The notes: generated by a model from the sequence alone, not told the origin. A stretch of DNA of 64,000 bases from Bacteroides caccae (GCF_002222615.2 NZ_CP022412.2:2232001-2296000), one strand, 5' to 3'. Shown: positions 42,022 through 52,771, counted from the stretch's first letter. Made by a program: numbers and translations.

Positions 42022-44952
42022 ATGTTTAACGAAGACAATACAGTGGAGCAAATGCTCATAGAAGCTGCAACCCAAAGTAGTTGGCAGTATGTAAAGTCAC
42101 AGGATATACCTCGTAGTTCTGATTCTGTCCTTGTTGAATCATGGCTATTGGAAGCTCTTGTCAGGTTAAATCCAATAACACGTCAACAAGCGGAGCAAGT
42201 TATTTATAAACTCCGTGCTGCTATTACTTGTGGAGGTAATTATGATGAATTGGTGACTGCCAATGACCGTTTTCGTACATTATTATTTAATGAAAACACA
42301 GAGCCTTTTGGAAAGGATGGTGAATATATACCTATCAGATTCTTTAGCGAAGATGCGGTCGAAGATTATTGTGTAGTGACCAATCAATGGGAGTTTCCAC
42401 GTAGTTCTGTTGAAGGAGGTAAACGTTTGGATTTGGTTTATCTGATAAATGGAATTCCGGTTTGTGTTGGTGAAGCAAAATCTCCTGTTCGCCCTCAGAT
42501 AACATGGGCTGACGGAGCCATTGATATGCTGCATTACGAAAAGAGCATTCCAGAAATGTTTGTTCCGAATATATTAACCTTTGCTACAGAAGGTAAAGAA
42601 CTTCAATATGCCGGCATCTGTGCCCCTGTTGACAAATGGGGACCTTGGTTTAATGATGAAAGTCGTCAGCATGGTACAATAGAGTCGGTTAAAAGTAACG
42701 TAATGGGGTTGGTTCAACCAAACCGACTGCTTGATATATATCGTTACTATAGTGTTTTTACAGGAACATCATCAGGCAAAAAAATAAAAATAGTTTGCCG
42801 TTATCAACAATATCTAGGTGGTGAAGCTATTGTTCAGCGTGTCTTAAATACATATCGAGAGAAACAAGGTCCGAAGAAAGGTCTTATTTGGCATTTCCAA
42901 GGTTCGGGAAAATCATGGTTGATGGTATTTGCTGCCCAAAAATTACGTTTGCAGAACGAATTACATGCTCCCACAGTTGTTATCGTTGATGACCGTATTG
43001 ATTTGGAAGATCAGATAACGGGCGATTTTACTCGTGCTGATATTCCTAATATAGAATCTGCAAAGACAAAAGATGAGTTAGTTGCATTTTTCAAGCAGGA
43101 TCAGCGCAAGATTCTGATAACGACAATTTTCAAGTTCGGAGATGTTGATAGTGTACTGAATGAAAGAGATAATATCATTTTATTGGTAGATGAAGCACAC
43201 CGAACTCAGGAAAAGGATTTAGGACAAAAAATGCGCAATGCATTACCTAATGCATTTTTCTTTGGCCTTACCGGAACGCCTATCAATAAACGAGATAAGA
43301 ATACTTTTCAATCTTTTGGAGCTGATGAGGATTTAGAGAAAGGTGGATATATTTCAAAATATACTTTCCAAAATTCTGTTGAAGATGGAGCTACGCTTGA
43401 ATTGAATTTCCAAACAGTGCCGGTAGAGATGCATCTTAACGAAACTCAATTACAAGAAGAATTTGATGAACTGACCGATCAAATATCCGAGGACGAAAAG
43501 AACGAATTAGTAAAACGAACTTCTGTTGAAGCATTTTTTACAGCAGAGAAGCGAATTAACGATGTCGCACGTTATATTGTAAATCACTTCAAAGAGTATG
43601 TAGAGCCCACTGGAATGAAAGCTCAAGTCGTGGTATATAACCGAGACTGCTGTGTGAAATATAAGAAAGCGATTGATGCTCTTTTGGGTTCGGAAGATGC
43701 AACCACTATCGTTATGCATACGGCTGGCGATAAAGCTGATGAGTATAAAGCATACCGTCGTGATAGAGAACAAGAAAGAAAACTTCTTGACCAATTCCGT
43801 GATCCATTGTCACCGATTAAAATGGTGATTGTCACTTCAAAGCTGTTGACAGGTTTTGATGCTCCAATTTTGCAATGTATGTATCTTGATAAACCAATGA
43901 AGGATCATACGTTGTTACAAGCTATTTGCCGTACGAATAGAAAGTACAATGTTGATAAGAAATGTGGTCTGATTGTAGATTTCGTTGGTGTATTTGATAA
44001 TGTAGCCAAAAGCCTTGCTTTTGATGAGGAGACGGTAAAAACGGTTGTAAAGAATATTGATGAGATAAAAGTGTTGATACCTCAATTTTTGCAAGAGTGT
44101 ATTGACTTTTTCCCTGGTGTAGACCGGACAATCGGTGGTTGGGAAGGTTTGCAAGCTGCCCAGCAATGTTTACTTGATGAGTCTACAAAAACGAATTTTG
44201 CAAAACATTTTTCACGATTGGCTAAAGCTTGGGAAACAGTAAGCCCGGATGCAATGCTGGCTGCTTATCAGGCGGATTATACTTGGCTGGCTCAGGTATA
44301 TCAAAGTGTACGTCCTGTTAGTACCGGAGGATCACTCATATGGACTTTATTGGGTGCTAAAACCATTGAAATCATTCATCGTAACATTGATACAATTGAT
44401 ATTGGGACTCCACTTGAGGATCTTGTGGTAGATGGAGATGTAATTGATATGGTGTTGGAGCAAGCCAAAGACAATCCTAAAAAGATATTGGAAGTGGAAA
44501 AAATGCTTCGTTTGAGGTTAGGAGAGCATCATGGAGACCCCAATTACAAGGCATTTGCTGAGAAGTTGGATGAACTGCGCCGTCATATGGAGGAAAATCT
44601 TATAACTAGTATTGATTTCCTCCGAGGATTGCTCACCCTTGCTAAAGAAGTGCTTGAGGAAGAAAAAAACTCAAATCAACCTCTTGACAAGAGGGAACAA
44701 GCTAAAGCTGCTCTTACGGAGTTGTTTGAATCAATTAGAACTGAGGATACTCCTATCATTGTAGAACGTGTAGTTGCTGATATAGATGAAAATGTGGTAG
44801 CTATTGTACGTAAGTTTAAAGATGCTTTTAAAAGCATTACAGCTCAGCGAGAGATAAAAAAGAAACTACGTTCTATTCTGTGGGTTAACTACCAGATTAA
44901 AGATCAAGAAGTTTTTGATAAGGCTTATCAGTATATTGAGATGTATTATTAA
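42022..44952 (+). CDS. hsdR: Type I restriction subunit HsdR (translocase and nuclease)
   Basis: 976 residues from the ATG at 42022 (an upstream TTG is possible). The PD-(D/E)XK nuclease is at the N-terminus: D137 in KRLDLVYL and E151-A-K153. The SF2 motor follows: Walker A FQGSGKS (about 293-299), DEAH motif LLVDEAHR, TAT-like GLTGTPI, and motif VI QAICRTNR. The C-terminal helical region ending IEMYY anchors it to the M2S core. It pulls in and cuts DNA whose targets are not methylated. Intact, following hsdS-2 by 32 bases. Confidence 0.92.
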   Translation: MFNEDNTVEQMLIEAATQSSWQYVKSQDIPRSSDSVLVESWLLEALVRLNPITRQQAEQVIYKLRAAITCGGNYDELVTANDRFRTLLFNENTEPFGKDGEYIPIRFFSEDAVEDYCVVTNQWEFPRSSVEGGKRLDLVYLINGIPVCVGEAKSPVRPQITWADGAIDMLHYEKSIPEMFVPNILTFATEGKELQYAGICAPVDKWGPWFNDESRQHGTIESVKSNVMGLVQPNRLLDIYRYYSVFTGTSSGKKIKIVCRYQQYLGGEAIVQRVLNTYREKQGPKKGLIWHFQGSGKSWLMVFAAQKLRLQNELHAPTVVIVDDRIDLEDQITGDFTRADIPNIESAKTKDELVAFFKQDQRKILITTIFKFGDVDSVLNERDNIILLVDEAHRTQEKDLGQKMRNALPNAFFFGLTGTPINKRDKNTFQSFGADEDLEKGGYISKYTFQNSVEDGATLELNFQTVPVEMHLNETQLQEEFDELTDQISEDEKNELVKRTSVEAFFTAEKRINDVARYIVNHFKEYVEPTGMKAQVVVYNRDCCVKYKKAIDALLGSEDATTIVMHTAGDKADEYKAYRRDREQERKLLDQFRDPLSPIKMVIVTSKLLTGFDAPILQCMYLDKPMKDHTLLQAICRTNRKYNVDKKCGLIVDFVGVFDNVAKSLAFDEETVKTVVKNIDEIKVLIPQFLQECIDFFPGVDRTIGGWEGLQAAQQCLLDESTKTNFAKHFSRLAKAWETVSPDAMLAAYQADYTWLAQVYQSVRPVSTGGSLIWTLLGAKTIEIIHRNIDTIDIGTPLEDLVVDGDVIDMVLEQAKDNPKKILEVEKMLRLRLGEHHGDPNYKAFAEKLDELRRHMEENLITSIDFLRGLLTLAKEVLEEEKNSNQPLDKREQAKAALTELFESIRTEDTPIIVERVVADIDENVVAIVRKFKDAFKSITAQREIKKKLRSILWVNYQIKDQEVFDKAYQYIEMYY

Positions 44953-44975
44953 TTGGTTGATAAAATAAATTTGTT

Positions 44976-46796
44976 ATGGCTGTTGAATCACACGATAAGA
45001 AACTTGATGACCTTCTAAAAATGGTTGAAGAAGGTAAGGCTCAATTACCCGACTTTCAACGTAGTTGGGTTTGGGATGACACGAAGATATGTAAACTAAT
45101 AGAAAGTATCACATCTGGCTTCCCAATGGGTGCAGCGATGTTTTTGGCTAATGGTGGTGAGCATATCCGTTTTAAGTATCGCACATTTGAAGGTGTGGAT
45201 TCTATATCAGAAGTTACACCTGAGTGGCTTGTGCTCGATGGACAACAGCGACTCACAACCTTATATCAGGTCTTGAAAAGTAAGAAAGCAACTAATACTC
45301 GATTAGAGACCAATCGAGATACAATTATCAAACGCTATTATTATCTAGATATTCGTAAATGTCTAGACTCTACTGCGGACAGATTGGAAGCAATCATATC
45401 TGTATCAGAGAAGAAACAGCTTACAACAAATATTGGTCGTGATGTAACGCTGGACTTATCCACAAGAGAGAAAGAATTTGAGAACCTGATGTTTCCCTTG
45501 AATATTACGTTTTCTCATAATGATACGGAAGATTGGCATTATGATATGGAAGACTATTACAAAGGTGATAGAGAGTATAGAAATTTATTCCGTGATTTCT
45601 CACAGCAGATTCTTCGCCCAATTTTAGAGTATAACATACCTATAATTCAGCTTGATAAAGAAACCCCGAAAGAAGCTGTCTGCCAGATTTTTGAGAATGT
45701 AAACACTGGTGGTGTACCTCTTACGGTTTTCGAACTCGTCACAGCTACATTTGCTGCTGAAGGACATGAATTGAGAAAAGATTGGGAGACCATTCGTCAT
45801 ATTTTTGCTCAAAAAGTAAATGGCGAGCTATTGAAAGAAATCACTGGCGCTAATTTTTTGGCAGCAATGACTCTGTTGGTATCATATTATAAAAGAGTGG
45901 TTTCAGGTGATGATGAGCGTGTGGCTGTAACATGTAAGAAAAAAGACATTCTTAGGCTTGAATTGAAAGATTATTTGAAGTATCATGACGCTTTGATTAA
46001 AGGTTTCTGTGATGCAGCTGATTTCTTAGTACATCAGGGGATTTTCCGTTCCAGAGATCTTCCATATTCGTCACAACTTATTCCACTTGCTGCAATCTTT
46101 GCATACGACAACGAAAATAAAAAAATGTTGCATCTTGGAAGCAAACAGGAATTATTGTCTCGTTGGTATTGGTGTGGCGTAATGGGTGAACTATATGGGG
46201 GTGCCAATGAAGCTAGATTTGCAACTGATATAATGGGCGTATTCCGTTGGATGGAAGGTGGTGAAATGCCAGAGACTGTATATCGTTCCAATATACAACC
46301 AACTCGTTTATTGACCATGCAGACTAGGAATAGTGCAGCGTACAAAGGTGTTATGGCACTTATCTTACAAGATTCACCACTTGATTTTATGACAGGTCAT
46401 CGTATGGATATAGCATCTTACATTGATGAAGATGCTGATATTCATCATATATTCCCTCAAACTTATTGCGAGAAAAATAACCTTCCACGTATAAAATGGA
46501 ATTCTGTCATTAATAAGACTCCAATTTATGCATCTTCCAATCGTTCAATAGGAGGACATGCACCAAGTACCTATATTGGAACTATGGCAAATAAGGGATT
46601 AAAACAAGTTGAGATACAGGAAGCTATAGAGTCACATAAGGTAAGTTATGCTCATCTTGCATTAGATGATTTCAATGCTTATTTCATAGATCGAGCAAAA
46701 CAATTGCTTGACAGAATAGAGCAAGCGACAGGCAAATCTGTCTCAGGAAGAGATAGCGAAGAAACAATCCGTGAATTTGGTGTTGCTTTAATATAG
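44976..46796 (+). CDS. DUF262/HNH (GmrSD-like) putative defence nuclease
   Basis: 606 residues. N-terminal DUF262 (ParB-like NTPase) module: LDDLLKMVEEGKAQLPDFQRSWVWDD and the family signature LDGQQRLTTL. C-terminal HNH-like/DUF1524-type module about 480-540: DADIHHIFPQ with D and His-His, and an Asn downstream (NKTPIYASSNRSIGG). This architecture is that of GmrSD type IV restriction proteins and of SspE/BrxU-like defence factors; NTP-driven DNA cutting of modified or foreign DNA is expected. It sits 23 bases behind hsdR on the same strand, probably in the same operon. Confidence 0.85.
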   Translation: MAVESHDKKLDDLLKMVEEGKAQLPDFQRSWVWDDTKICKLIESITSGFPMGAAMFLANGGEHIRFKYRTFEGVDSISEVTPEWLVLDGQQRLTTLYQVLKSKKATNTRLETNRDTIIKRYYYLDIRKCLDSTADRLEAIISVSEKKQLTTNIGRDVTLDLSTREKEFENLMFPLNITFSHNDTEDWHYDMEDYYKGDREYRNLFRDFSQQILRPILEYNIPIIQLDKETPKEAVCQIFENVNTGGVPLTVFELVTATFAAEGHELRKDWETIRHIFAQKVNGELLKEITGANFLAAMTLLVSYYKRVVSGDDERVAVTCKKKDILRLELKDYLKYHDALIKGFCDAADFLVHQGIFRSRDLPYSSQLIPLAAIFAYDNENKKMLHLGSKQELLSRWYWCGVMGELYGGANEARFATDIMGVFRWMEGGEMPETVYRSNIQPTRLLTMQTRNSAAYKGVMALILQDSPLDFMTGHRMDIASYIDEDADIHHIFPQTYCEKNNLPRIKWNSVINKTPIYASSNRSIGGHAPSTYIGTMANKGLKQVEIQEAIESHKVSYAHLALDDFNAYFIDRAKQLLDRIEQATGKSVSGRDSEETIREFGVALI

Positions 46797-46849
46797 ATAG
46801 CAATCTGTAACAAACTAGAAAAATATGATTAATAAATAGCTGAAAATAA

Positions 46850-49800
46850 ATGAACTGGAGATTTTGGAAGAAAATATGTGCAAATAATTCGATGGAGGAT
46901 GATAAACAAGTATCATTAACTCCTGCTCTGCTTAATCGTGATAGTGAAAGTGATAAGAAGCAGTATAGGAGTGTTTTGAATCTTGCACGAAAACTAGAAG
47001 AGAAAGACATATTGAACATTGCTCTTACTGGTCCTTATGGATCCGGTAAGAGTTCCATTCTTCGCTCTTTGATGAAAGACTATCGTAAATACAAATATCT
47101 TTCAATATCTCTTGCTACTCTAAAGTCACCATTAGATGATAAAAAGAATAAAATAGATATTGATACGATGAATAATCGTATTGAATACAGCATTCTTCAA
47201 CAACTTATTTATAAAGAAAAACAAGAGACGCTTTATAACTCCAGATTAAAAAGGATTTATCATAAATCAACTTGGGCTCAATATGCTTTATCTTTTGCAA
47301 TAATATTTTATATTGTTGCCTTAATTATTGTATTTGAACCATCATTTTTGGAGGTGGATTGGATTTGCAATCGCTTAAGTAATCCAGTATTAAATAAATG
47401 GTCTGATATTTTTGCTCTATCATATATATTTGTTGCAACAATAATATTCGTTCAAAAGACTGTCAAATCATTGAGTAATAGTAAACTGAATAAGTTAAAT
47501 CTAAAGAATGGAGAGATTGAATTAAAAGAAAACAAAGAAGATACATCCGTTTTCAATAAGCACATGGATGAGATTGTCTATTTCTTTGAGGTTACTGATT
47601 ATAATGTTGTGATTATAGAAGATTTAGATAGATTTGATAATACGGATATTTTTCTTAAGTTAAGAGAGGTAAATCAACTCTTGAATCAGTCAAACTCTGT
47701 GGGGCGTAAAGTTACGTTCATTTATGCGGTTAAAGATGATATGTTTTTTGATGAAGAACGTACTAAATTCTTTGATTATATCACAACTGTAATCCCAATA
47801 ATCAATTCTTCAAACTCGGCAGACAAACTGAAAGAGGAACTAGAGATAAAAGGCTATTCAGATCTTAATGTCGAGGTAATAGACAGTTTGGCTTTTTTCA
47901 TTGACGATATGAGATTACTGAAGAATATTGTCAATGAATATGCCCAATATAGAGAAAAACTTGATGAGAAACTTGATCAAAACAAACTTCTTGCAATGAT
48001 TGTATATAAAAACTACCATCCAAAAGATTTTGCTGATCTGCATAAAGGAAAGGGTGTTTTGTATGATTGTTTGCATAAGAAAAGTGAATTATTGGTTGAG
48101 CGCAATAGACAGATTGACGAGCGTATTAATGGAATAACTAAAAAACTTCAATCTTTAGAAGCGACACATGCCATACAAGAAAAAGAATTAAGGCTGATTT
48201 ATATTGAAGGGTATCGTAGAAAATTATCAAAACAAAATGAAAATAATGCCTTTTTGTTTTTTGTCGAAAACAATTTTATACCTCTTGAAGATATCGCAGA
48301 AAATGAAACGTTATTTAATTCCTTTATATCGCAATCCTCATTTCGATATCAATGTTTTAAGAGGCATCAAACTAACACATATTATGGTGTTAGATATTAT
48401 TATGATACATCTGAAGATAGTTGCAATATTCAATTCAGTCAAATAGAGAAAATAGTTAATTCTACCTTTACCTACCATGAGCGATTAGAAGCCTTGCGAG
48501 AAGGGGAAAAAAGATATCGTGAACAAATCAAGATACTAGAATTATCTCGTAATAATCATTATGCTACTCCAATACAAGAACTGTTGCTGGATGTTGATAT
48601 GCAGACGCATAAAATTTTTAGTGAACTCAATGTCTCTAAAATGCTTGAAGTTTTCTTGAAAGAAGGACTTATAAATGAAGATTACTTTGATTATATATCT
48701 TTCTTTTTTGGTAAGTCAATTAATAAGCACGACCATGATTTTATCCTTGAATTAAAACTTCGGCATAGTTTGCCGTATGACTATCATATAGATAAAGTAG
48801 GGCAGTGCGTAAAAAACATTCCTGATAAATGTTACAACGATGTAAGTATATTGAATATTCAGGTGGTCGATTGTATTTGTCAGCATCTTGAAGAAGCAAA
48901 TAACTCAAAACTTCATTCGATAGCACAAGTTATTATGCATAATAAAAAGTGGGACTTTTTGATTGACTTCTATAAATCAGTTGAAGATTCAAGCTCGCTT
49001 TTCAACCATTTGGGCAGTATCGTTGATGGATTATGGAAGATCTTCGTGAAACAGAATTCCGATGAATTATTCGAGTCTTGGTTACGATTCCTCGAATTGA
49101 ACCATTCCACCAAAGAAAGTCGTAACTGGTTGAATAAACACTTCGCATTTATATCTCATAGAGTAGATCTCATAGGTTTTGATACAATCAAACAAATAGT
49201 GTCGAATGGAAAACTGATTTTTACAGATATAGATGCAGAGTCTAGGTGTTTGCTTGAGTATGTTGTAGAAAACAAAGCATATATGTTGACACCAGAAAAT
49301 GTTGTATGCGCATTTGTTCATTATCGAAATGAGAGGGTGGAAACATTGGATAATTATCCTTTAAATGTTACAATACTGAGGAGCTGTAAATCAGCTAAAT
49401 CTATATCAGATTATATAGATGAATGTTTTGACAATGCACTAAATAATGTATTTATTACAGATACGGCAAAAAAAGAGAGTGTGGGAATTATTCTTGAAAT
49501 TATTAATTCTGAGGATATAACAGAGGACACAAAACGCAAATACCTTTCTGGGCAACAGAATAAAGTTTCTCTTTCCGATGTTAACAATATACAGTGGGAG
49601 TTCGCTATTGAAGTTGATATAGTTATACCAGCATGGCCTGAGATATATGCATTTTATGAGAGTCAGAATAATGTAATGATTTCCAGTTTGCGAATATTCA
49701 TTACCAAACATATTGATGAATTAACAGATATATCTGAATTGGATGATACTCAGAAAGAACTACTGGCACACAGTGCTTTATTGACATCAGATTTTGAAAT

Positions 49801-50470
49801 TTTGGTATACGATAAACTTGTCAAAATCTTTGATGGAGTTACATTTAAGGATGCGGATATTAACAGTGTAGATAACGCTCATTTTAAGTCGTTACTTTGT
49901 GCTGATATGCTTCCATATAGCACATATTATACGACAACAATTAGAGACAATCATAGTGATGTACTTACTTATTATGTAGATAAGTATTTGGATGAGTGTA
50001 TTATAGAAATAGAGGAGTTGCCTACAGATATGAGGCTATACAAGCATCTTATGAAAAATCCAAGAGTAATCGGTGAAAAAGCTCTAAGTGTAGTTCAACA
50101 TTTTCTTCCTCATATTGTGTGGGATAACGAATTGGCAAATATCACTCTTCCTGTGTTGAAAAACAATATTGAAAAATTTGATTATGACATAGAGAAGAAC
50201 ATTTTGGTCGCCTCTACTAATTTGCCAGAGCGATTGTCTTTTTTGATAGACTTGGTTGAAAAGTTTAGAGATGATTTTGACATTGTGACAGAATTAATAG
50301 AGTCTTTAGGCGATTCTTATCGAAGTATTACAGATAAATCAAAAAAGGCTACTATAGAAAATAATCACATGAATGAAATGCTTTTAGGGAAGCTAAAAAC
50401 TATTGGATATATCTCATCATATAGAGAAGATGATGATAAACTTCGTGTAAGTCATAAACGTAATCACTAA
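46850..50470 (+). CDS. Large membrane-anchored YobI-like P-loop ATPase
   Basis: 1206 residues, last gene of the defence operon. Walker A GPYGSGKSS is at 61-69. Two transmembrane helices follow (about 145-163 and 184-203), inserted within the NTPase domain, and Walker B VVIIEDLDRFD lies after them; this KAP-like arrangement matches the YobI family of B. subtilis. The remaining 850 residues are helical, with a coiled coil near 420-470 and repeat-like segments, no known catalytic motif. KAP-type ATPases with membrane insertions recur in immune systems, but no function is proven for YobI. Effector or sensor role is inference. Confidence 0.75.
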   Translation: MNWRFWKKICANNSMEDDKQVSLTPALLNRDSESDKKQYRSVLNLARKLEEKDILNIALTGPYGSGKSSILRSLMKDYRKYKYLSISLATLKSPLDDKKNKIDIDTMNNRIEYSILQQLIYKEKQETLYNSRLKRIYHKSTWAQYALSFAIIFYIVALIIVFEPSFLEVDWICNRLSNPVLNKWSDIFALSYIFVATIIFVQKTVKSLSNSKLNKLNLKNGEIELKENKEDTSVFNKHMDEIVYFFEVTDYNVVIIEDLDRFDNTDIFLKLREVNQLLNQSNSVGRKVTFIYAVKDDMFFDEERTKFFDYITTVIPIINSSNSADKLKEELEIKGYSDLNVEVIDSLAFFIDDMRLLKNIVNEYAQYREKLDEKLDQNKLLAMIVYKNYHPKDFADLHKGKGVLYDCLHKKSELLVERNRQIDERINGITKKLQSLEATHAIQEKELRLIYIEGYRRKLSKQNENNAFLFFVENNFIPLEDIAENETLFNSFISQSSFRYQCFKRHQTNTYYGVRYYYDTSEDSCNIQFSQIEKIVNSTFTYHERLEALREGEKRYREQIKILELSRNNHYATPIQELLLDVDMQTHKIFSELNVSKMLEVFLKEGLINEDYFDYISFFFGKSINKHDHDFILELKLRHSLPYDYHIDKVGQCVKNIPDKCYNDVSILNIQVVDCICQHLEEANNSKLHSIAQVIMHNKKWDFLIDFYKSVEDSSSLFNHLGSIVDGLWKIFVKQNSDELFESWLRFLELNHSTKESRNWLNKHFAFISHRVDLIGFDTIKQIVSNGKLIFTDIDAESRCLLEYVVENKAYMLTPENVVCAFVHYRNERVETLDNYPLNVTILRSCKSAKSISDYIDECFDNALNNVFITDTAKKESVGIILEIINSEDITEDTKRKYLSGQQNKVSLSDVNNIQWEFAIEVDIVIPAWPEIYAFYESQNNVMISSLRIFITKHIDELTDISELDDTQKELLAHSALLTSDFEILVYDKLVKIFDGVTFKDADINSVDNAHFKSLLCADMLPYSTYYTTTIRDNHSDVLTYYVDKYLDECIIEIEELPTDMRLYKHLMKNPRVIGEKALSVVQHFLPHIVWDNELANITLPVLKNNIEKFDYDIEKNILVASTNLPERLSFLIDLVEKFRDDFDIVTELIESLGDSYRSITDKSKKATIENNHMNEMLLGKLKTIGYISSYREDDDKLRVSHKRNH

Positions 50471-50546
50471 ATCAAATGCAAGAGAATAGAGGAATTTATA
50501 ACTAAAGTTATGGAAAGAAAAGGGATTGTTTGATAACGAATAAAAT

Positions 50547-50588
50547 AAAGTCTCAACCGATAGCATTCCTATCCGATTGAGACTTTTC
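50547..50588. terminator. Bidirectional terminator between the defence operon and the mobilization genes
   Basis: AAGTCTCAACCGATA pairs with TATCCGATTGAGACTT around a short loop, T tract on the plus side and A tract on the other. It separates two convergent operons. Confidence 0.8.
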
Positions 50589-50590
50589 GT

Positions 50591-51130
50591 TTATTTATCC
50601 CTGTCCGAAAACTTCTGTATAATTACAGCAATACCAATCCCCAAAACAACCATAAGAATACAACCAATAACAGCCTTCCAAATCAATCCGGAATGCAAAA
50701 TCTCTGCATTAGCTACTATCATGCACACGAAAAAAGAAGATAGAGCAACTACAATGGTAATCAAAATGTAGAATGCCGTATCTGGGATGGGGATGGCATT
50801 GCTGGCTTTCTTTATTCTTCGCTCGGCTTCCTTACATTTGCTCTCAATCTGGCTGAGAAAATTGTATAGAAGGGTCGCACCGAATTCTACTGCTAACTTC
50901 TGTATTTCTTCAGAAATAATAGGTTTGCACTCATGTATAGAGTCGGATAGATTTTCAACTTCTGTTCTCAGCTTATATACGTTGTCATTCAGGCTGACAA
51001 GTTCCTTTGCGTTGATATCGAGTAACCGCTTTTCTTCCTCCAGATATTCATTCTTGGGAGTGGCTTTTATGGCTTCCGCTTCACTCATTTCCGCGGAAAA
51101 ATCGAATTTCTTTTTCATGTTCGGTTTCAT
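50591..51130 (-). CDS. Small membrane protein encoded with the mobilization genes
   Basis: 179 residues. The first 125 are charged and helical with coiled-coil potential (NEYLEEEKRLLDINAKELVSLNDNVYKLRTEVENLSDSIHE). Two transmembrane helices close the chain (about 125-145 and 150-172). Separated by four bases from the relaxase gene, so in the mob operon. Unrecognised; a pore, an anchor for the relaxosome or an entry-exclusion function is possible, none supported by motif. Confidence 0.6.
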   Translation of the reverse strand: MKPNMKKKFDFSAEMSEAEAIKATPKNEYLEEEKRLLDINAKELVSLNDNVYKLRTEVENLSDSIHECKPIISEEIQKLAVEFGATLLYNFLSQIESKCKEAERRIKKASNAIPIPDTAFYILITIVVALSSFFVCMIVANAEILHSGLIWKAVIGCILMVVLGIGIAVIIQKFSDRDK

Positions 51131-51134
51131 GGGC

Positions 51135-52346
51135 TTATCGTTTTAATCCTGTTTTCAGTTTCTTTCCTAACGAACGACTGGCGGCATGAGCGCATCTGCG
51201 AGCCCATTGCAAATTGTCTTCATCCTTGTCTCTCCACGGAAGGTCGCTTTGTGAGCCTCCACCACCTCCACCGGTTGTTACGTTGGGGGTATCTATCAGT
51301 CCGACAAATATAGCTACTGCCATATCGGTAAGTTCCTGACAGTTGGCAATAAACCTGTAATCAAATTCGTCATTAAAACAGTCAAGTATTTTTTCCGGAA
51401 TATAGAATCTGTAATCCTTACCTTCATGGCTGAGGGCATAGGAAATCATATCCTGACTATATGTGAGATATTGGGTATAGTCAATAGGAGCAACCTTATG
51501 TATCGCTGCCTGTTGAACGGCTTTGGGAGCATTATTTCTAATGACGGTAGCTGACTGATGGTGCAGTTTCTCCCATGTCGCAGGAAGTTTCGAGACCATC
51601 AGGTTCCTGCCGATTCCCAATTCTGAAGCCTTGTATTTGGTGTTTCCATTCATGAGGGCATATCCACGAAGAATACCTTTCTTGTCCTCTCTTTCATGGA
51701 CGGTATAACCTTTCCGTATAAGAGTGTTCTTGTACTCATCCCATGACCATGATGGCATTGCTTTCAACACCTCCATACAGTCCCGGTTCACTTGTGGAAT
51801 GTTACGATTTCTGATTTGTTCTGCAGTCGTCCAGCCACGTTTCTTTGCCACTCGCTCGGCGGCACGTTGCGCCCGAAGATGAATGTTATGGTCGTTGTTG
51901 ATATTGCCATTTTCATCCAAACGGCAGACCGCAGCATGGAGGTGGGGAACTTCGCCTTTGGATTCTGTATGCAGCCAAACAGAGTATTTACTGTTAGCTA
52001 AATTGGTTGGACAGGAACGGATTTTTCCATCCTTGCCGGTAATCACCTGTTTGTCGAACTCCTCGGCGAAATCTTGCCAAAGTTTTTGCCAATCTTCGAT
52101 GTCATAGAATTGGGTATGTTTGGGCGATGGACTCAACTCGATTCTGATAACGGAGTTCTTTATCGGGCGATGCTGGGATATGGTCAACTGCATGGAGTTC
52201 CATATCCCCATAGCGTCCGGTTCTGAGGGCAACAGATTGTCCAATACCCGATAAATTTTCTCCGGATGCTTCTTATGTTGTGATTCACCGGTAATGTAAC
52301 GGAGGTCGTTGATGCCGTGCGATATGGCTTTGGCTTTTGCAATCAT
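51135..52346 (-). CDS. Relaxase / mobilization nuclease (MobB-type)
   Basis: 403 residues. The N-terminal half is a relaxase domain: an early Tyr-rich region (IYRVLDNLLP), LTISQHRPIKNSVIRIELSP and the metal triad motif PHLHAAVCRLDENGN (H-x-H with Asn further on). A glycine run (TTGGGGGGSQ) near 360 links a basic C-terminal tail (SRSLGKKLKTGLKR). Start overlaps the MobC-like gene by four bases. It nicks oriT and pilots the strand to the recipient, relying on a helper conjugative element since no T4SS is present. Confidence 0.85.
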   Translation of the reverse strand: MIAKAKAISHGINDLRYITGESQHKKHPEKIYRVLDNLLPSEPDAMGIWNSMQLTISQHRPIKNSVIRIELSPSPKHTQFYDIEDWQKLWQDFAEEFDKQVITGKDGKIRSCPTNLANSKYSVWLHTESKGEVPHLHAAVCRLDENGNINNDHNIHLRAQRAAERVAKKRGWTTAEQIRNRNIPQVNRDCMEVLKAMPSWSWDEYKNTLIRKGYTVHEREDKKGILRGYALMNGNTKYKASELGIGRNLMVSKLPATWEKLHHQSATVIRNNAPKAVQQAAIHKVAPIDYTQYLTYSQDMISYALSHEGKDYRFYIPEKILDCFNDEFDYRFIANCQELTDMAVAIFVGLIDTPNVTTGGGGGGSQSDLPWRDKDEDNLQWARRCAHAASRSLGKKLKTGLKR

Positions 52347-52771
52347 TCTTCTTCGGATTTAAGGTTGGACGGAATTTTGTTCTTCTCTTTTACAGTATTC
52401 AGGAACTGGCAGACACTTTCGGCTACATTGCCAAGTTCCTTGAGCCAGTTGACCATGAACGGAATCTGATTGAACATTGCCATGCGCTGCTTTGTGGACA
52501 TTCCGTGTAGGGCGGAGGTGTATTTTACGAGGTCTGCCCGACAATCGTCCAGATTCTGCAACAGGGCTGCTTCTTCTTTCGTAAGTCTCACTTTGGGCTT
52601 GAAGTTATAGGCACACGACAATAGGTAATCACTTATGGTCATACCGCATTGGGTAGCCATTGATTTTATATACTCCTTTTGAGTAGGAGTGACTTTCGCT
52701 CCGATGAAGACGTTTCTGGTTTCTTTAGAGGAGTTCGATGTATTTTCAATATCTTCTTTCATTTGAATCAT
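52343..52771 (-). CDS. MobC-type relaxosome accessory protein
   Basis: 142 residues. Ribbon-helix-helix start (NVFIGAKVTPTQKEYIKSMATQCGMTISDYLLSCA) followed by a helical tail, as in the plasmid mobilization relaxosome proteins of Bacteroides. It would bind oriT and load the relaxase encoded by the overlapping gene. The region upstream of its start is the likely oriT. Confidence 0.85.
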   Translation of the reverse strand: MIQMKEDIENTSNSSKETRNVFIGAKVTPTQKEYIKSMATQCGMTISDYLLSCAYNFKPKVRLTKEEAALLQNLDDCRADLVKYTSALHGMSTKQRMAMFNQIPFMVNWLKELGNVAESVCQFLNTVKEKNKIPSNLKSEEE

